From the NCBI RefSeq assembly GCF_014644295.1, contig NZ_BMKK01000014.1:62001-126000 (forward strand): a stretch of 64,000 nucleotides of DNA, given 5' to 3'. Both the position numbers and the translations under genes were made by a program. Position 1 is the stretch's first letter; each line of letters begins with the position of its first letter. This document shows, piece by piece, positions 50,730-60,394 of this stretch. Below the pieces are notes generated by a model. It was given only the letters and a program-made list of their open reading frames with translations. It was not told the origin of the DNA and searched no databases. The stretch comes from Emticicia aquatilis. GTDB taxonomy: Bacteria; Bacteroidota; Bacteroidia; Cytophagales; Spirosomataceae.

Positions 50730-52835
50730 ATGACCGAAACTCCGCAAAAATATACCGTTACGGCCGCTTTGATTTATGCCAATGGCCCTATTCATATTGG
50801 GCATTTGGCGGGCTGCTACATACCTGCTGATATTTACGTGCGTTATCTCCGCTCGAAAGGAGCTGATGTGGCGTTTATCAGTGGTACTGACGAACACGGC
50901 GTGCCAATTACAGTAAAGGCCCGTAAAGAAGGAAAAACACCTCAGGAAGTTGTTGATTTCTATTACGAACAAATCAAAAAATCTTTCGCTGATTTTGGTA
51001 TTTCGTTCGATATTTATTCTCGCACGTCCAATCAATCTCACCATAAGGTTTCGCAAGAAATTTTTACGACGTTGTACGATAAAGGCTATTTCGATGAAGA
51101 AACCAGCGAACAATATTTTGATGAAGTAGCTCAACAGTTTTTGGCTGATAGATACATCGTGGGCGAATGTCCTGTTTGTGGAAACCCGAATGCGTACGGC
51201 GACCAATGCGAAAAATGTGGTTCTACGCTCTCGCCAACTGAGTTGAAAAACCCTCGTTCGACGCTCTCAGGCTCGAAACCTATCATGAAAAGTACCAAAA
51301 ACTGGTATTTGCCACTCGACCGTATGCAGCCCGACATTGAGAAATACGTAAACAGCCACAAAGAGTGGAAAACCAACGTATTTGGTCAGTGCCAATCGTG
51401 GTTAAAAGATGGACTAAGACCTCGTGCCATGACTCGTGATTTAGACTGGGGAATCAGCGTTCCTTTGCCTGACACCGAAGGAAAAGTTTTATACGTTTGG
51501 TTCGATGCACCAATTGGCTACATCACGTTTACGCAAGAATGGGCAGCCCAAAATGGCAAAAACTGGGAAGATTATTGGAAAAATGAAAGTACCAAACTCG
51601 TGCATTTCATCGGAAAAGACAATATTGTTTTCCACTGTATTATTTTCCCTGCGATGTTGATGGCCGAAGGAAGTTATATCTTACCTGATAACGTACCTGC
51701 ACAAGAGTTTATGAATTTGGAAGGTGATAAGATTTCAACTTCAAGAAACTGGGCGGTTTGGTTACACGAATATTTGGAGGAATTCCCGAATAAGCAAGAT
51801 GTATTGCGTTATGCCCTTTCGGCCAATATGCCCGAATCGAAAGATAATGACTTTACTTGGAAAGATTTCCAAACCAAAAATAATAGCGAATTGGTTGGTA
51901 TTTTTGGAAATTTTGTAAATCGAGTTTTGGTTTTAGTGAATAAATATTTTGAAGGAGAACTACCAAAACCTTCAGAATTTACAGACTATGACCATACTAT
52001 AATCGAGGCAATTAAAACATTCCCTGTAAGCATAGGAAATTCTATTGATACTTTTCGTTTTAGAGAAGCACTTGCCTCGATGATTGATTTAGCTCGTTTA
52101 GGAAATAAGTACTTGGCAGATACTGAACCTTGGAAGATTATAAAAACTGACCCTCAAAGAGTTGGTACGATTTTAAATCTTAGTTCACAAATTGTTGCTA
52201 ATTTAGCAATTCTTTGCGAACCATTTTTGCCTTTTACTAGCAAAAGAATTATTGATATTTTAGGATTTATTAAAATAGACAGTGAAGGCAAACCTAATGA
52301 TTATGAAGTTTCCGCTATATATTGGAAATACAATTGGTTAGATGCAGGGAGAATAGATTTAGTTCCAAACTCACAACCACTTGCGAATGAATTAGATAAT
52401 TATCTTTTCGAGAAAATCGAAGATGATGTGATTGAAAAACAAGTAAAAAAATTACAAGAATCGAAGCGAATGAATGAATTAGAAAATGCAAAAGTACCAG
52501 CTTTGAAAGAAACGATTCAGTACGATGATTTTGCTAAAATGGATATTCGTATCGGCACTATCTTGGAAGCTGAAAAATTACCAAAAAGCGATAAGTTACT
52601 CAAATTCTTGGTAGATGATGGTTTTGAGAAACGCACTATCTTGAGCGGAATTGCCAAACATTTCTCACCTGAAGAAATGATTGGTAAACAAGTAACTTTC
52701 TTGGCAAATCTTGCTCCAAGAAAAATGATGGGAATCGAATCGAACGGAATGATTTTGATGGCTGAAAACCGTGATGGAAGTTTGGCACTTCTCCAACCAC
52801 ACAAAGAAGTTTGGAATGGTGGGCCAGTTAGTTAA
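50730..52835 (+). CDS. metG: Methionyl-tRNA synthetase
   Basis: Charges tRNA-Met. The start at 50730 gives [14 protein letters not shown] and 701 residues; a TTG six codons earlier is open. The HIGH motif is PIHIGHLAG near residue 20. The zinc knuckle [19 protein letters not shown] lies near 148-166, the KMSKS-equivalent is DKISTSRNW near 333, and a C-terminal tRNA-binding domain ([17 protein letters not shown] near 598 to the end) is fused. Codon use changes in the middle: from about 51940 to 52440 ATA, AGA and TTA codons abound, while both sides prefer CGT and less AT-rich codons. It is a complete gene. Confidence 0.97.
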   Translation: MTETPQKYTVTAALIYANGPIHIGHLAGCYIPADIYVRYLRSKGADVAFISGTDEHGVPITVKARKEGKTPQEVVDFYYEQIKKSFADFGISFDIYSRTSNQSHHKVSQEIFTTLYDKGYFDEETSEQYFDEVAQQFLADRYIVGECPVCGNPNAYGDQCEKCGSTLSPTELKNPRSTLSGSKPIMKSTKNWYLPLDRMQPDIEKYVNSHKEWKTNVFGQCQSWLKDGLRPRAMTRDLDWGISVPLPDTEGKVLYVWFDAPIGYITFTQEWAAQNGKNWEDYWKNESTKLVHFIGKDNIVFHCIIFPAMLMAEGSYILPDNVPAQEFMNLEGDKISTSRNWAVWLHEYLEEFPNKQDVLRYALSANMPESKDNDFTWKDFQTKNNSELVGIFGNFVNRVLVLVNKYFEGELPKPSEFTDYDHTIIEAIKTFPVSIGNSIDTFRFREALASMIDLARLGNKYLADTEPWKIIKTDPQRVGTILNLSSQIVANLAILCEPFLPFTSKRIIDILGFIKIDSEGKPNDYEVSAIYWKYNWLDAGRIDLVPNSQPLANELDNYLFEKIEDDVIEKQVKKLQESKRMNELENAKVPALKETIQYDDFAKMDIRIGTILEAEKLPKSDKLLKFLVDDGFEKRTILSGIAKHFSPEEMIGKQVTFLANLAPRKMMGIESNGMILMAENRDGSLALLQPHKEVWNGGPVS

Positions 52836-52863
52836 TATCAAAGCATTCCGACTATTTATCATA

Positions 52864-52901
52864 AAAAATGCCCCAGAACTAAATACGTTTGGGGCATTTT
52901 T
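52864..52901. terminator. Bidirectional terminator between metG and GH43
   Basis: AAAAATGCCCCA and TGGGGCATTTTT form a 12-base stem with A/T-runs on both sides, placed between the two converging genes. Confidence 0.85.
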
Positions 52902-52905
52902 GTTA

Positions 52906-53925
52906 TCAATCCAAATATGGGTCAATAGTTAGAATTTTACCTTCTGAGTCGTAGCTGATTTCGGTAACTTTTACACTTCTTAAATGTGTAACGCCTTCAG
53001 ATAAACTTGAATCGTGGTAGAACAAATACCATTTACCTTCAACCTCACAAATCGAGTGATGGGACGTCCACCCAACTACAGGATTAAGAATTTTGCCTTG
53101 GTATGTAAAAGGCCCATAGGGATTATCGCCCGTAGCGTAGCAAATAAAGTGCGTGTCGCCAGTTGAATACGAAAAATAATATTTGCCGTTATAGTGGTGC
53201 ATCCAAGAAGCTTCAAAAAAACGGCGGTCATTATCACCCGCTAAGAGCAATTCTCCATTTTCGTCCAAAATCTTCAATTCTCTTGGTTGTTCGGCAAATT
53301 GCAGCATATCATCACTCAACTTTGCAACAATCGGACAGAGTGCAGCTTCATTTGGCAGCGGTTCTTCGTTATTTGCATCGTATTGATTATTACGATATTT
53401 CTGTAATTGTCCGCCCCAAATTCCTCCAAAATACATATAAAAACTGCCATCGACATCTTCAAAAACCGCAGGGTCGATACTATAACTACCTTCGATTGGT
53501 TGAGGTTCGGCCACGAAAGGCCCGGTTGGTGAATCTGAAACAGCTACCCCAATCTGAAAAACATCATCCGCCTTTTTTGCTGGAAAATAGAGATAATATT
53601 TCCCATTTTTCCGAGCAGCATCTGGGGCCCACATTTGGCGAGCAGCCCATTGCACATCTTTTACGTGCAGAGCCACTCCGTTGTCAATTGTTTCGCTATC
53701 AATCGAATCCATCGAAAGTACATGATAGTCTTCCATCGCAAAGTGGCTTCCCAAATCATCAAACGGAATACCCGCTTCAATATCGTGCGATGGATATATG
53801 TAAATTTTCCCGTCGAAAACATGAGCCGAAGGGTCGGCTGTAAAAATATGTTTTACGAGCGGCTGCGAAATTGCTTTTTGATTTAAAACCTTAAAATCAA
53901 TGTGTTCGATACTATCTTCTGGCAT
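52906..53925 (-). CDS. Glycoside hydrolase family 43 protein (arabinosidase/xylosidase type)
   Basis: A 339-residue, apparently cytoplasmic five-bladed beta-propeller hydrolase without signal peptide. The general-base Asp is in FTADPSAHVFDGKIYIYPS near residues 28-46, the pKa-modulating Asp in SIDPAVFEDVDGSFYMYFGG near 149-168, and the general acid Glu in FFEASWMHHYNGKYYFSYS near 236-254. It would release arabinose or xylose from short oligosaccharides brought in by the neighbouring symporter. The two genes are 20 bases apart on one strand. The exact sugar specificity is unknown. Confidence 0.9.
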   Translation of the reverse strand: MPEDSIEHIDFKVLNQKAISQPLVKHIFTADPSAHVFDGKIYIYPSHDIEAGIPFDDLGSHFAMEDYHVLSMDSIDSETIDNGVALHVKDVQWAARQMWAPDAARKNGKYYLYFPAKKADDVFQIGVAVSDSPTGPFVAEPQPIEGSYSIDPAVFEDVDGSFYMYFGGIWGGQLQKYRNNQYDANNEEPLPNEAALCPIVAKLSDDMLQFAEQPRELKILDENGELLLAGDNDRRFFEASWMHHYNGKYYFSYSTGDTHFICYATGDNPYGPFTYQGKILNPVVGWTSHHSICEVEGKWYLFYHDSSLSEGVTHLRSVKVTEISYDSEGKILTIDPYLD

Positions 53926-53945
53926 TTTCTTAATTTTACTTTAAA

Positions 53946-55409
53946 TTATTTTCTTCTTTGTTTTAAGTCAGTTTCAATTTGATTTTCCATAGCCTTGTTG
54001 ATTTCATAGCCAAAAAGCAAAACACAGCCTATCAAAAAAACTATCCCCGGATAAATACTGACCGATAGTTTTATACCTGATACTGTATCTTCGGTTTGAA
54101 TCGCCTGCTCGGCCACGTAGCCATAATTTGAAAGCAAGGCTGCACCCACGGCACCACCTACACTTAAACCTATTTTCAGACCAAAAATCATGGCCGAAAA
54201 TATAATTGCAGTTGCTCTACGGTTATTTTTCCATTCTGAGTAGTCGGCAACATCAGCAATCATTGCCCAAAGCAGCGGAATCGTTACCCCATAAGTAAAC
54301 CCATGTAGGATTTGGGTTAAAAATACAATTCCGATGGCATCTTTATCATAAAAATTGAATGCAACCAAACACAAAGCTGAAAGAGCAAGGAAAATTCCGA
54401 AGATATTACGTTTTCCGAATCTGTCGGCAAGAGGTTTAGTAAACATAATACCGATAATCATAAAGATAATTCCACCAGCATTAAAAAGACTGTTGGCTGA
54501 TGTTGGAGCATCTTCTGGCCATTCAAATTTACCCAAACCCAAACCGGTTATGCTTTCGTTTAAGCCCTTAATAAAAGAATTGAAACCAATGCTTTCAAGG
54601 TAATTTGCTTGAGCAGTTGGGTCTAAGTAATATTTGAAATAATAGATATACATTCCGCCTTTAAGAGCCAAGGTTATGAAAACTAAAATCGTAACCAAAA
54701 GCATAATCACCCACGGCTTATTGCGAGATAAGTCGGTTAAGTCTTGTTTAATACTGCTTTTTTCTTCAGTAACAGGAACAATTCGCTCTCTTGTGGTCAA
54801 AAACGTAATAATTAGACAAATAACACCTACTATCGCAAAAACTAACATTACTTTCTCGAAACCTACGGCCTTATTGCCATGTCCCAACGATAAAGCCAAA
54901 GGTAAAAGAAGCGACTGGATAATAAATTGAGCAACCATTACTGCCACAAAACGGTACGAAGAAAGACTATTGCGTTCCTTCATATCACCCGTAATCACAC
55001 CACTCAATGCTGAGTATGGCAAATTGCTGGCCGAGTAAATAATAACCAATAAAAAATAAGTGATAAGGGCATAAGCGATTTTACCAGTTTCGCCAAAATT
55101 TGGGGTTGAAAAAGCCAATAATGAAATAATACCGAAAGGAATGGATGTCCACAAAACCCACGGGCGAAATTTTCCCCAACGAGTATTGGTGCGGTCGGCA
55201 ATGATGCCCATTAGAATATTGAAAAATGCCCCGATAAAGCCTCCTAAGAATATGATTATACTGGCAGCCCCCGCAGGTATTTTGTAAACATCAGTATAAA
55301 AATAGGCCAAAAATGTCATTAAAGTCTGAAAAATAAGGTTCGCCGCTAAGTCGCCGAGGCTGTATCCTATTTTTTCAATAACTGATAATTTATGTGATTC
55401 TGATGTCAT
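53946..55409 (-). CDS. GPH-family sugar:cation symporter (MFS)
   Basis: A 487-residue twelve-helix transporter of the glycoside-pentoside-hexuronide type. The N-terminus VIEKIGYSLGDLAANLIFQT near residues 10-29 and GIIADRTNTRWGKFRPWVLW near 63-82 are the family's first helix and loop 2-3 signatures. The central cytoplasmic loop and the second half are complete. Together with the GH43 gene it forms a two-gene operon for uptake and cleavage of pentose-containing oligosaccharides, divergent from the Nudix regulator. Confidence 0.9.
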   Translation of the reverse strand: MTSESHKLSVIEKIGYSLGDLAANLIFQTLMTFLAYFYTDVYKIPAGAASIIIFLGGFIGAFFNILMGIIADRTNTRWGKFRPWVLWTSIPFGIISLLAFSTPNFGETGKIAYALITYFLLVIIYSASNLPYSALSGVITGDMKERNSLSSYRFVAVMVAQFIIQSLLLPLALSLGHGNKAVGFEKVMLVFAIVGVICLIITFLTTRERIVPVTEEKSSIKQDLTDLSRNKPWVIMLLVTILVFITLALKGGMYIYYFKYYLDPTAQANYLESIGFNSFIKGLNESITGLGLGKFEWPEDAPTSANSLFNAGGIIFMIIGIMFTKPLADRFGKRNIFGIFLALSALCLVAFNFYDKDAIGIVFLTQILHGFTYGVTIPLLWAMIADVADYSEWKNNRRATAIIFSAMIFGLKIGLSVGGAVGAALLSNYGYVAEQAIQTEDTVSGIKLSVSIYPGIVFLIGCVLLFGYEINKAMENQIETDLKQRRK

Positions 55410-55753
55410 AGTGTTTTTCTGCTTAGTTTTTACAAAATATCAATTAATATGGTTTTGGGCTAAATTTTACTGCTCGCAGTATTCGTTTTAACAAAAAATT
55501 TAAAGTGCTAAAATTAACAAAAATATCCTTATAGTCAATTTTACCACAAGTATATGTTTGATTTTTCTTATTTACAAAATTTATTAAATAAATTATAAAA
55601 AAAATGCAAAATAATATAAACTTGACTAAAGGCAATTTATTTAGATTTTGAGATAGTAGCAATGCCCAAATAGATTAAAATGTGATGAGGAAGTGTAGGT
55701 TAAAGACAGTTTTTCTGTAAATTGCAAAAATATCTTAACTAAAATTAAAGGAA
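55410..55753. promoter_or_regulatory. Divergent promoter region of the pentose module
   Basis: An AT-rich 344-base region. For the transporter operon a minus-strand TATTTTTG (55525-55518) has the TAnnTTTG form, with a possible CAAG/CTTG -33 element about 21 bases away. TTGACT/AGTCAA copies near 55532-55538 and 55622-55628 in opposite orientation could be parts of an operator for the Nudix regulator. No other gene is seen. Confidence 0.4.
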
Positions 55754-56440
55754 TTGCAGTACTCCGATGACATCATTGACGCACTCTCAATCGACTGCGT
55801 TATTTTTGGATTTAAAGAAACCCAACTCTATGTTTTGCTCGTAAAACACGGTATCGGCCCCACCCTCGGACAATGGGCTTTACCCGGTAGCTGGATTAGG
55901 TATAATGAAAGTATTGACGAAGCTGCAAACAGGATTCTTTCCTCCCAAACGGCTGTGGGCAATATTTATCTTGAACAATTTAAGACTTTCGGTGATTTGG
56001 AGCGTTTTCCTGCACGAAGGGTAATCACGATAGCCTATTATGCACTCGTAAATATCGAAAATTTTGAGCTTCACGCAGGTCCAACCGAGGCCGATGTACA
56101 ATGGTTTAAAGTTTGGGATGTGCCAAAAATGGCCTTCGACCACAAGACTATCTTTGAAAGTTGCTTGAGTTTTCTGAAACACAAGGTGCAGCACGAGCCT
56201 ATTGGTTTCAATTTATTGCCACCTAAATTTACGCTTCTTCAGCTTTTAGAACTATATGAAGCGATTCTTAATCAAAAGCTTGATAAATCGAATTTCCGCA
56301 AGAAGTTTTTAAAAATGAATCTGTTGGTTGATACCAAAGAACGCCAACAAGATGTGTCGCACAGAGCAGCAACTCTCTATCGCTTTGATGAGAATATCTA
56401 CAATAAACTATTGGATAAAGGGTTTATTTTTGAGGTTTGA
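55754..56440 (+). CDS. Nudix-type transcriptional regulator (AraR/NrtR-like)
   Basis: A 228-residue regulator: an N-terminal Nudix domain (about 10-135) and a C-terminal winged helix (about 150-225, with LLQLLELYEAILNQKLDKSN and FRKKFLKMNLL). The Nudix box near residues 45-68 reads GSWIRYNESIDEAANRILSS and ends QTAVG, so the REUxEE catalytic glutamates are lost and the domain should sense a ligand without hydrolysis. Regulators of this kind control arabinose use in Bacteroides (AraR). It lies divergent from the GPH transporter and GH43 genes, a likely target operon. The start is a TTG. The ligand is inferred from the neighbours. Confidence 0.85.
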   Translation: MQYSDDIIDALSIDCVIFGFKETQLYVLLVKHGIGPTLGQWALPGSWIRYNESIDEAANRILSSQTAVGNIYLEQFKTFGDLERFPARRVITIAYYALVNIENFELHAGPTEADVQWFKVWDVPKMAFDHKTIFESCLSFLKHKVQHEPIGFNLLPPKFTLLQLLELYEAILNQKLDKSNFRKKFLKMNLLVDTKERQQDVSHRAATLYRFDENIYNKLLDKGFIFEV

Positions 56441-56514
56441 GTTTGTGAACAAGGCGAGTTTGTTCAATCAAAAAGTAGTAGATAGTTTACATTTTGATAC
56501 TTCTGTTTAAGATT

Positions 56515-56564
56515 TATAGCTCCACATCCACATACACTTTTCATAAATGTTATGTGGAGCTATA
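56515..56564. terminator. Bidirectional hairpin between the regulator and peptidase genes
   Basis: TATAGCTCCACAT (56515-56527) pairs with ATGTGGAGCTATA (56552-56564) over a 24-base loop; located between the convergent genes and followed by GTTTTT. Confidence 0.7.
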
Positions 56565-56569
56565 AGTTT

Positions 56570-58039
56570 TTACCTTTCTAATTTAAAATTCTTATCCGTG
56601 GCTGGTCTTTGCTTGGCGTTGGCTACTTTCCAACCAGTTCTGTACATCCAGTCGGCCATTTTCTTTAATTTAGGAAAATTAATATTCTCTACATTATCCT
56701 GCGGGGTATGATAATCTGGGTGCAAAAGAGTTGTGTACATGAGCGAAGGAATACCCAAACGTGCATAAGGCAGGTGGTCGCTTCTGAAATACCAGCCTTC
56801 AATATGCTTTACGTCGTCCCATGTGTAATCTAATTTAAAATTTGGGCCTTCTTTATTAGCCTCTAAAGTCATATTTATTAATTCTTCTGAGTTTCTATGA
56901 GGCGGAAGTGCTCCAAGCACAGTCGCACTATCAATATGGTTTCTTCCAATCATATCACCATTTAAAACAGCTACAATATTACCAATTGGTACGGTTGGAA
57001 GAGCAGAGTAATATCTTGAACCGAGAAGTCCTCTTTCTTCAGCTCCGTGAATAACAAATAATACAGAACGTTTGGCTGGATTTTTCACAAATGCTCTTGC
57101 GTTACTGAGCATGGCTACATTTACGCTGCCATTGTCATCAGCACCATAGCATATCGAATCACCTTTGATTTCATTACGCACTCCATGAGCATCGGTGTGG
57201 CCGCTATAAAGCAAGTATTCAGATTTCAAATTGGCGTCCGTTCCTTCTATTTTGCCAATAATATTCACCGAAGGGTAGGGGTATTTCGACACCACAATAT
57301 TGGCTTTCAGATTTGCTGAGTTTCCTTCCAAATCCTTCTTCGAGCCTTTGTGCAACCATAAAACAGGTACAGTTGTGGTTAAATTAACATTTGCCCCACC
57401 ATCAATGTCATAATTACCTCTTTTAAAATTTTCATTGGCATCTTTCCATCCGTTTTCGGCGGTATCGTCAGCAATAAAAATTATGGCAATCGCTCCTCTT
57501 TTTACCAAATCAGCTCCGTATTTTGTATAAATATATCGACTATAACGCCACGTTGGTAGCGAAACATTGAGATTAATACCTTTTGGGTTGGCTTCGATGG
57601 CCACAATTTTTCCTTTTACATTAAGTGAGTTGGTGTCAATCTCGGCAGCATTTCCCAAATAAGTAATTATTCCGTTTAAAGCTGTATTGGCCATTTGTGC
57701 AATAGAAACATCCTGCCAAAGAGTCAATTTTTTATTGTTCAGTTCGATACTCGTTTGCTCAGAAATTTGATTTCGCCACAGCGTAAAAAACTGAAAATAT
57801 GTACCATCATCGCCCGCAGGTTTTAGGCCAATGGCTCGGTATTTTTCGCCCAACCACATCGCAGCTTTCAGTTCATCAAGTGTGCCAGCCGAGCGACCTT
57901 TAAAATTCACTCCAGCCAATGCCTCTAAATCGCTTTTTAAATCTGATTCTTTAATTTGGTTGAGAGCAGGCGGAAGGCTCTGAGCAAAAAGTTGACTGCT
58001 TACAATGAGAAATGCCCAAAATAAAATTTTGTTTTGCAT
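56570..58039 (-). CDS. Exported M28 family metallopeptidase
   Basis: A 489-residue secreted aminopeptidase-like enzyme. The signal peptide is MQNKILFWAFLIVSSQLFAQ. The di-zinc site is complete: YSGHTDAHGV near residue 278 (His, Asp), CYGADDNGSVNVAML near 295 (bridging Asp), HGAEERGLLGSRYY near 328 (Glu-Glu), NGDMIGRN near 356 (Asp) and LHPDYHTPQDNVENI near 449 (His). A PA domain is inserted between about 130 and 260. It would release N-terminal amino acids from peptides in the periplasm or outside. Confidence 0.93.
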   Translation of the reverse strand: MQNKILFWAFLIVSSQLFAQSLPPALNQIKESDLKSDLEALAGVNFKGRSAGTLDELKAAMWLGEKYRAIGLKPAGDDGTYFQFFTLWRNQISEQTSIELNNKKLTLWQDVSIAQMANTALNGIITYLGNAAEIDTNSLNVKGKIVAIEANPKGINLNVSLPTWRYSRYIYTKYGADLVKRGAIAIIFIADDTAENGWKDANENFKRGNYDIDGGANVNLTTTVPVLWLHKGSKKDLEGNSANLKANIVVSKYPYPSVNIIGKIEGTDANLKSEYLLYSGHTDAHGVRNEIKGDSICYGADDNGSVNVAMLSNARAFVKNPAKRSVLFVIHGAEERGLLGSRYYSALPTVPIGNIVAVLNGDMIGRNHIDSATVLGALPPHRNSEELINMTLEANKEGPNFKLDYTWDDVKHIEGWYFRSDHLPYARLGIPSLMYTTLLHPDYHTPQDNVENINFPKLKKMADWMYRTGWKVANAKQRPATDKNFKLER

Positions 58040-58266
58040 AATAAATAGATGTTGAGTTTATCGATGAAAAATGATATTTGATTGAATTTCAAACCTATAA
58101 ATATACAAAACTGTTGCGGATTCGAGATAAAAAACAATATAAACTAATTCTGTAAGAATCTGTACTCGAAAATAGCAGCGGTGGCATTGGATGCATTCAG
58201 CGTGACAGAACGCTGAGTAAGAGAAAGTTTCAGTTTGTTTATTCTTTTTTCTAAAATTTTATTCAT

Positions 58267-58297
58267 AAAAAAGCCCTTCCTTGATTTTAGGAAGGGC
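58267..58297 (-). terminator. Terminator of the Uma2-type gene
   Basis: On the minus strand GCCCTTCC and GGAAGGGC form an 8-base stem with a 9-base loop followed by TTTTTT. The rest of 58040-58325 is without a gene; a small CAGCGT/ACGCTG hairpin lies at 58198-58215. Confidence 0.85.
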
Positions 58298-58325
58298 AGA
58301 TATAAGTAGTTTTTCACCCTTATTC

Positions 58326-58943
58326 CTATGCAAAAGGTGAGCCTTTTTTACGTAGATATTCACCGATATTAAAGATTACTCCATCGAAAACTTCAATATC
58401 TTTGTTCCAGTCTTTTACTTGCCAATCTTCGTTTCTGGTAGCTACTGTTACTTTTTTTGATTTGGTTGTAATCCAAATTACTTTTTCTACGCCAAAATTC
58501 AATAGTTTTTGCGTTTTATTGAAAATATAACTATCAATTTCTAAACCTGGTGCTTCGATGTTAATGTCCACTTCGATGGCAACTTTGGGCGGAACGATTG
58601 CATAATGTTCATCAATCGCTTCAATGGGTAAAACACTATTTTCAAAAATAAGAATATCTCCTGCTAAATTATTATATTTATTCAGATGAATTCCTGTTTC
58701 GCTTGATAGAAGGGTGTACTTTTCTTCGTCCACTTTTCTTCCAAGTAAAATAATTAAATGTGTAATAATAAGTGATTGAAATGTACTCGACCCCATAATT
58801 TCAGCAAAAGTTTTTGTTCCATTTAATACTTCTTTATACCCTCTATAATAGATAGGCTTTCCATCCATTACTTCGTGTATTAAGTAATTAGGCACTTTTG
58901 GGGCTGATTTTCTAACTATCTGTGGTGATTTTGTTACAACCAT
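58326..58943 (-). CDS. Uma2 family (DUF820) putative endonuclease
   Basis: A 205-residue protein of the PD-(D/E)XK superfamily. The start region has IHEVMDGKPIYYRGYKEVLNG near 23-43, then PPKVAIEVDINIEAPGLEID near 119-138 (catalytic Glu/Asp with the following acid), NKTQKLLNFGVEKVIWI near 144-160 and TTKSKKVTVATR. Proteins of this family are numerous in Cyanobacteria and Cytophagales; function is unknown although nuclease-like. It has its own terminator. Confidence 0.85.
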   Translation of the reverse strand: MVVTKSPQIVRKSAPKVPNYLIHEVMDGKPIYYRGYKEVLNGTKTFAEIMGSSTFQSLIITHLIILLGRKVDEEKYTLLSSETGIHLNKYNNLAGDILIFENSVLPIEAIDEHYAIVPPKVAIEVDINIEAPGLEIDSYIFNKTQKLLNFGVEKVIWITTKSKKVTVATRNEDWQVKDWNKDIEVFDGVIFNIGEYLRKKGSPFA

Positions 58944-59030
58944 TTTCTTCTAAATTTTATTAAATTTAAAAAGTTTTTCACAAATAACCGTCAAAAATAA
59001 GATTTCTTTAAGTCAATTTCTGCTGAATGC

Positions 59031-60131
59031 TTACACTCCTGCTTTCACAAAAGGCAATTTCGTAACTACGCCTTTAAGCAGTTTATCTCTTACTTTGATA
59101 TACACTTCCGTTCCGACTTTGGCGAATGCCGTTGGCACGTGGCCCATCGCAATTCCTTTTTGTAAAGTCGGTGATTGAGTTCCAGAAGTAACTTCCCCTA
59201 ACTTATTTCCTTCAGCATCACAAATTTCGTAATGACTACGAGGAATTCCACGGTCAATCATTTCAATACCTACTAATTTACGCTGTAAACCTGCTTCTTT
59301 TTGAGCCTTTAGGTTTTCAGAATTGATGAAGCTTTTCGTAAACTTCGTCACCCAACCCAAACCTGCTTCTAATGGAGAATCGGTATCATTTAGTTCGTGT
59401 CCGTACAAGCAATAACCCATTTCTAAACGTAAGGTATCTCTTGCACCCAGACCAATCGGTTTAATGTCAAACTCCGCTCCTGCTTCAAAGATGGCATTCC
59501 ACATTTTTTCGGCATCTTTATTCCAAACGTAAATTTCAAAACCTCCCGCACCTGTGTAACCCGTTGCCGAGATAATTACATCATCAATACCAGCTAAAGA
59601 GCCAGCCTTGAAAGTGTAATAATCCATTGATGATAAATCAAGCTCTGTTAGTTTTTGAAGCGTTGGTAGAGCTTTGGGCCCTTGTACGGCAAACAAACAA
59701 AGTTTATCAGAAATGTTTTCAAGTTCTACACCGAAGTTATTGTTTTGATTTACCCAATTCCAGTCCTTTTCGATGTTTGAGGCATTTACTACTAAATAAT
59801 ATTCGTTTTCGTTCCAACGATAAACCAATAAATCATCTACTACACCACCTTCATTATTCGGGAAATATGCGTATTGTACTTTTCCATCAAAAAGTGCCGA
59901 TACATCGTTTGAAACTATGTATTGCAAAAACTCAGTTGCACGCTCTCCTCTCACTACAAACTCGCCCATGTGCGACACATCAAAAACACCTACACCATTA
60001 CGCACGCAATTGTGTTCTTCATTATCGGACGAGTAACGAACGGGCATCATAAAGCCACCAAAAGGCACCATTTTTCCGCCCAGTTTTTCATGTAAATCAT
60101 TGAGAGGGATTCTCTTATTCTCTGCTTCCAT
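59031..60131 (-). CDS. gcvT: Aminomethyltransferase (glycine cleavage T protein)
   Basis: T protein of the glycine cleavage system, transferring the methylene group to tetrahydrofolate. The 366-residue protein has the family start IPLNDLHEKLGGKMVPFGGF, the GVFDVSHMGEF motif near residues 48-58, SATGYTGAGGFEIYV near 191-205, and LGARDTLRLEMGYCLYGHEL near 230-249. The C-terminal barrel is complete. Other gcv genes are not in the window, and no glycine riboswitch was seen in the upstream 260 bases. Confidence 0.96.
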   Translation of the reverse strand: MEAENKRIPLNDLHEKLGGKMVPFGGFMMPVRYSSDNEEHNCVRNGVGVFDVSHMGEFVVRGERATEFLQYIVSNDVSALFDGKVQYAYFPNNEGGVVDDLLVYRWNENEYYLVVNASNIEKDWNWVNQNNNFGVELENISDKLCLFAVQGPKALPTLQKLTELDLSSMDYYTFKAGSLAGIDDVIISATGYTGAGGFEIYVWNKDAEKMWNAIFEAGAEFDIKPIGLGARDTLRLEMGYCLYGHELNDTDSPLEAGLGWVTKFTKSFINSENLKAQKEAGLQRKLVGIEMIDRGIPRSHYEICDAEGNKLGEVTSGTQSPTLQKGIAMGHVPTAFAKVGTEVYIKVRDKLLKGVVTKLPFVKAGV

Positions 60132-60310
60132 TAAAATTTGATATTTATTGATGAAAAATTTATTGTTAAATGGTATTAGTGTTAGATTTTTTATTCTCTG
60201 TTATCCTATTGAAAATAGTTTTATTTGAAATTCATTTTGGTTATCCATAAACTCAATCAGACTATCGAAGTATCCTTGTACCAATTCATTTCTCCTGTTT
60301 TTTGAGGTAA

Positions 60311-60394
60311 TTTATTTCAATTGCCTCCTGCTTTAGCTGGAGGATAAAAGAAAACAAGTCCAAATCTGGCTTTAGCCAAAACTTTATTTCAATT
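60311..60394. repeat. REP-like palindromes downstream of the RAYT gene
   Basis: Two units each contain TTTATTTCAATT (60311-60322 and 60383-60394, 72 bases apart). After the first comes CCTCC-TGC-TTTA-GCT-GGAGG (60324-60343), and before the second a hairpin TGGC-TTTA-GCCA (60367-60378). Both palindromes share a CTTTAGC core. Confidence 0.7.

Noticed and set aside
60132-60392. Glycine riboswitch upstream of gcvT
   Set aside because: No paired aptamer folds or conserved glycine riboswitch core were found; the region has REP-like palindromes instead.
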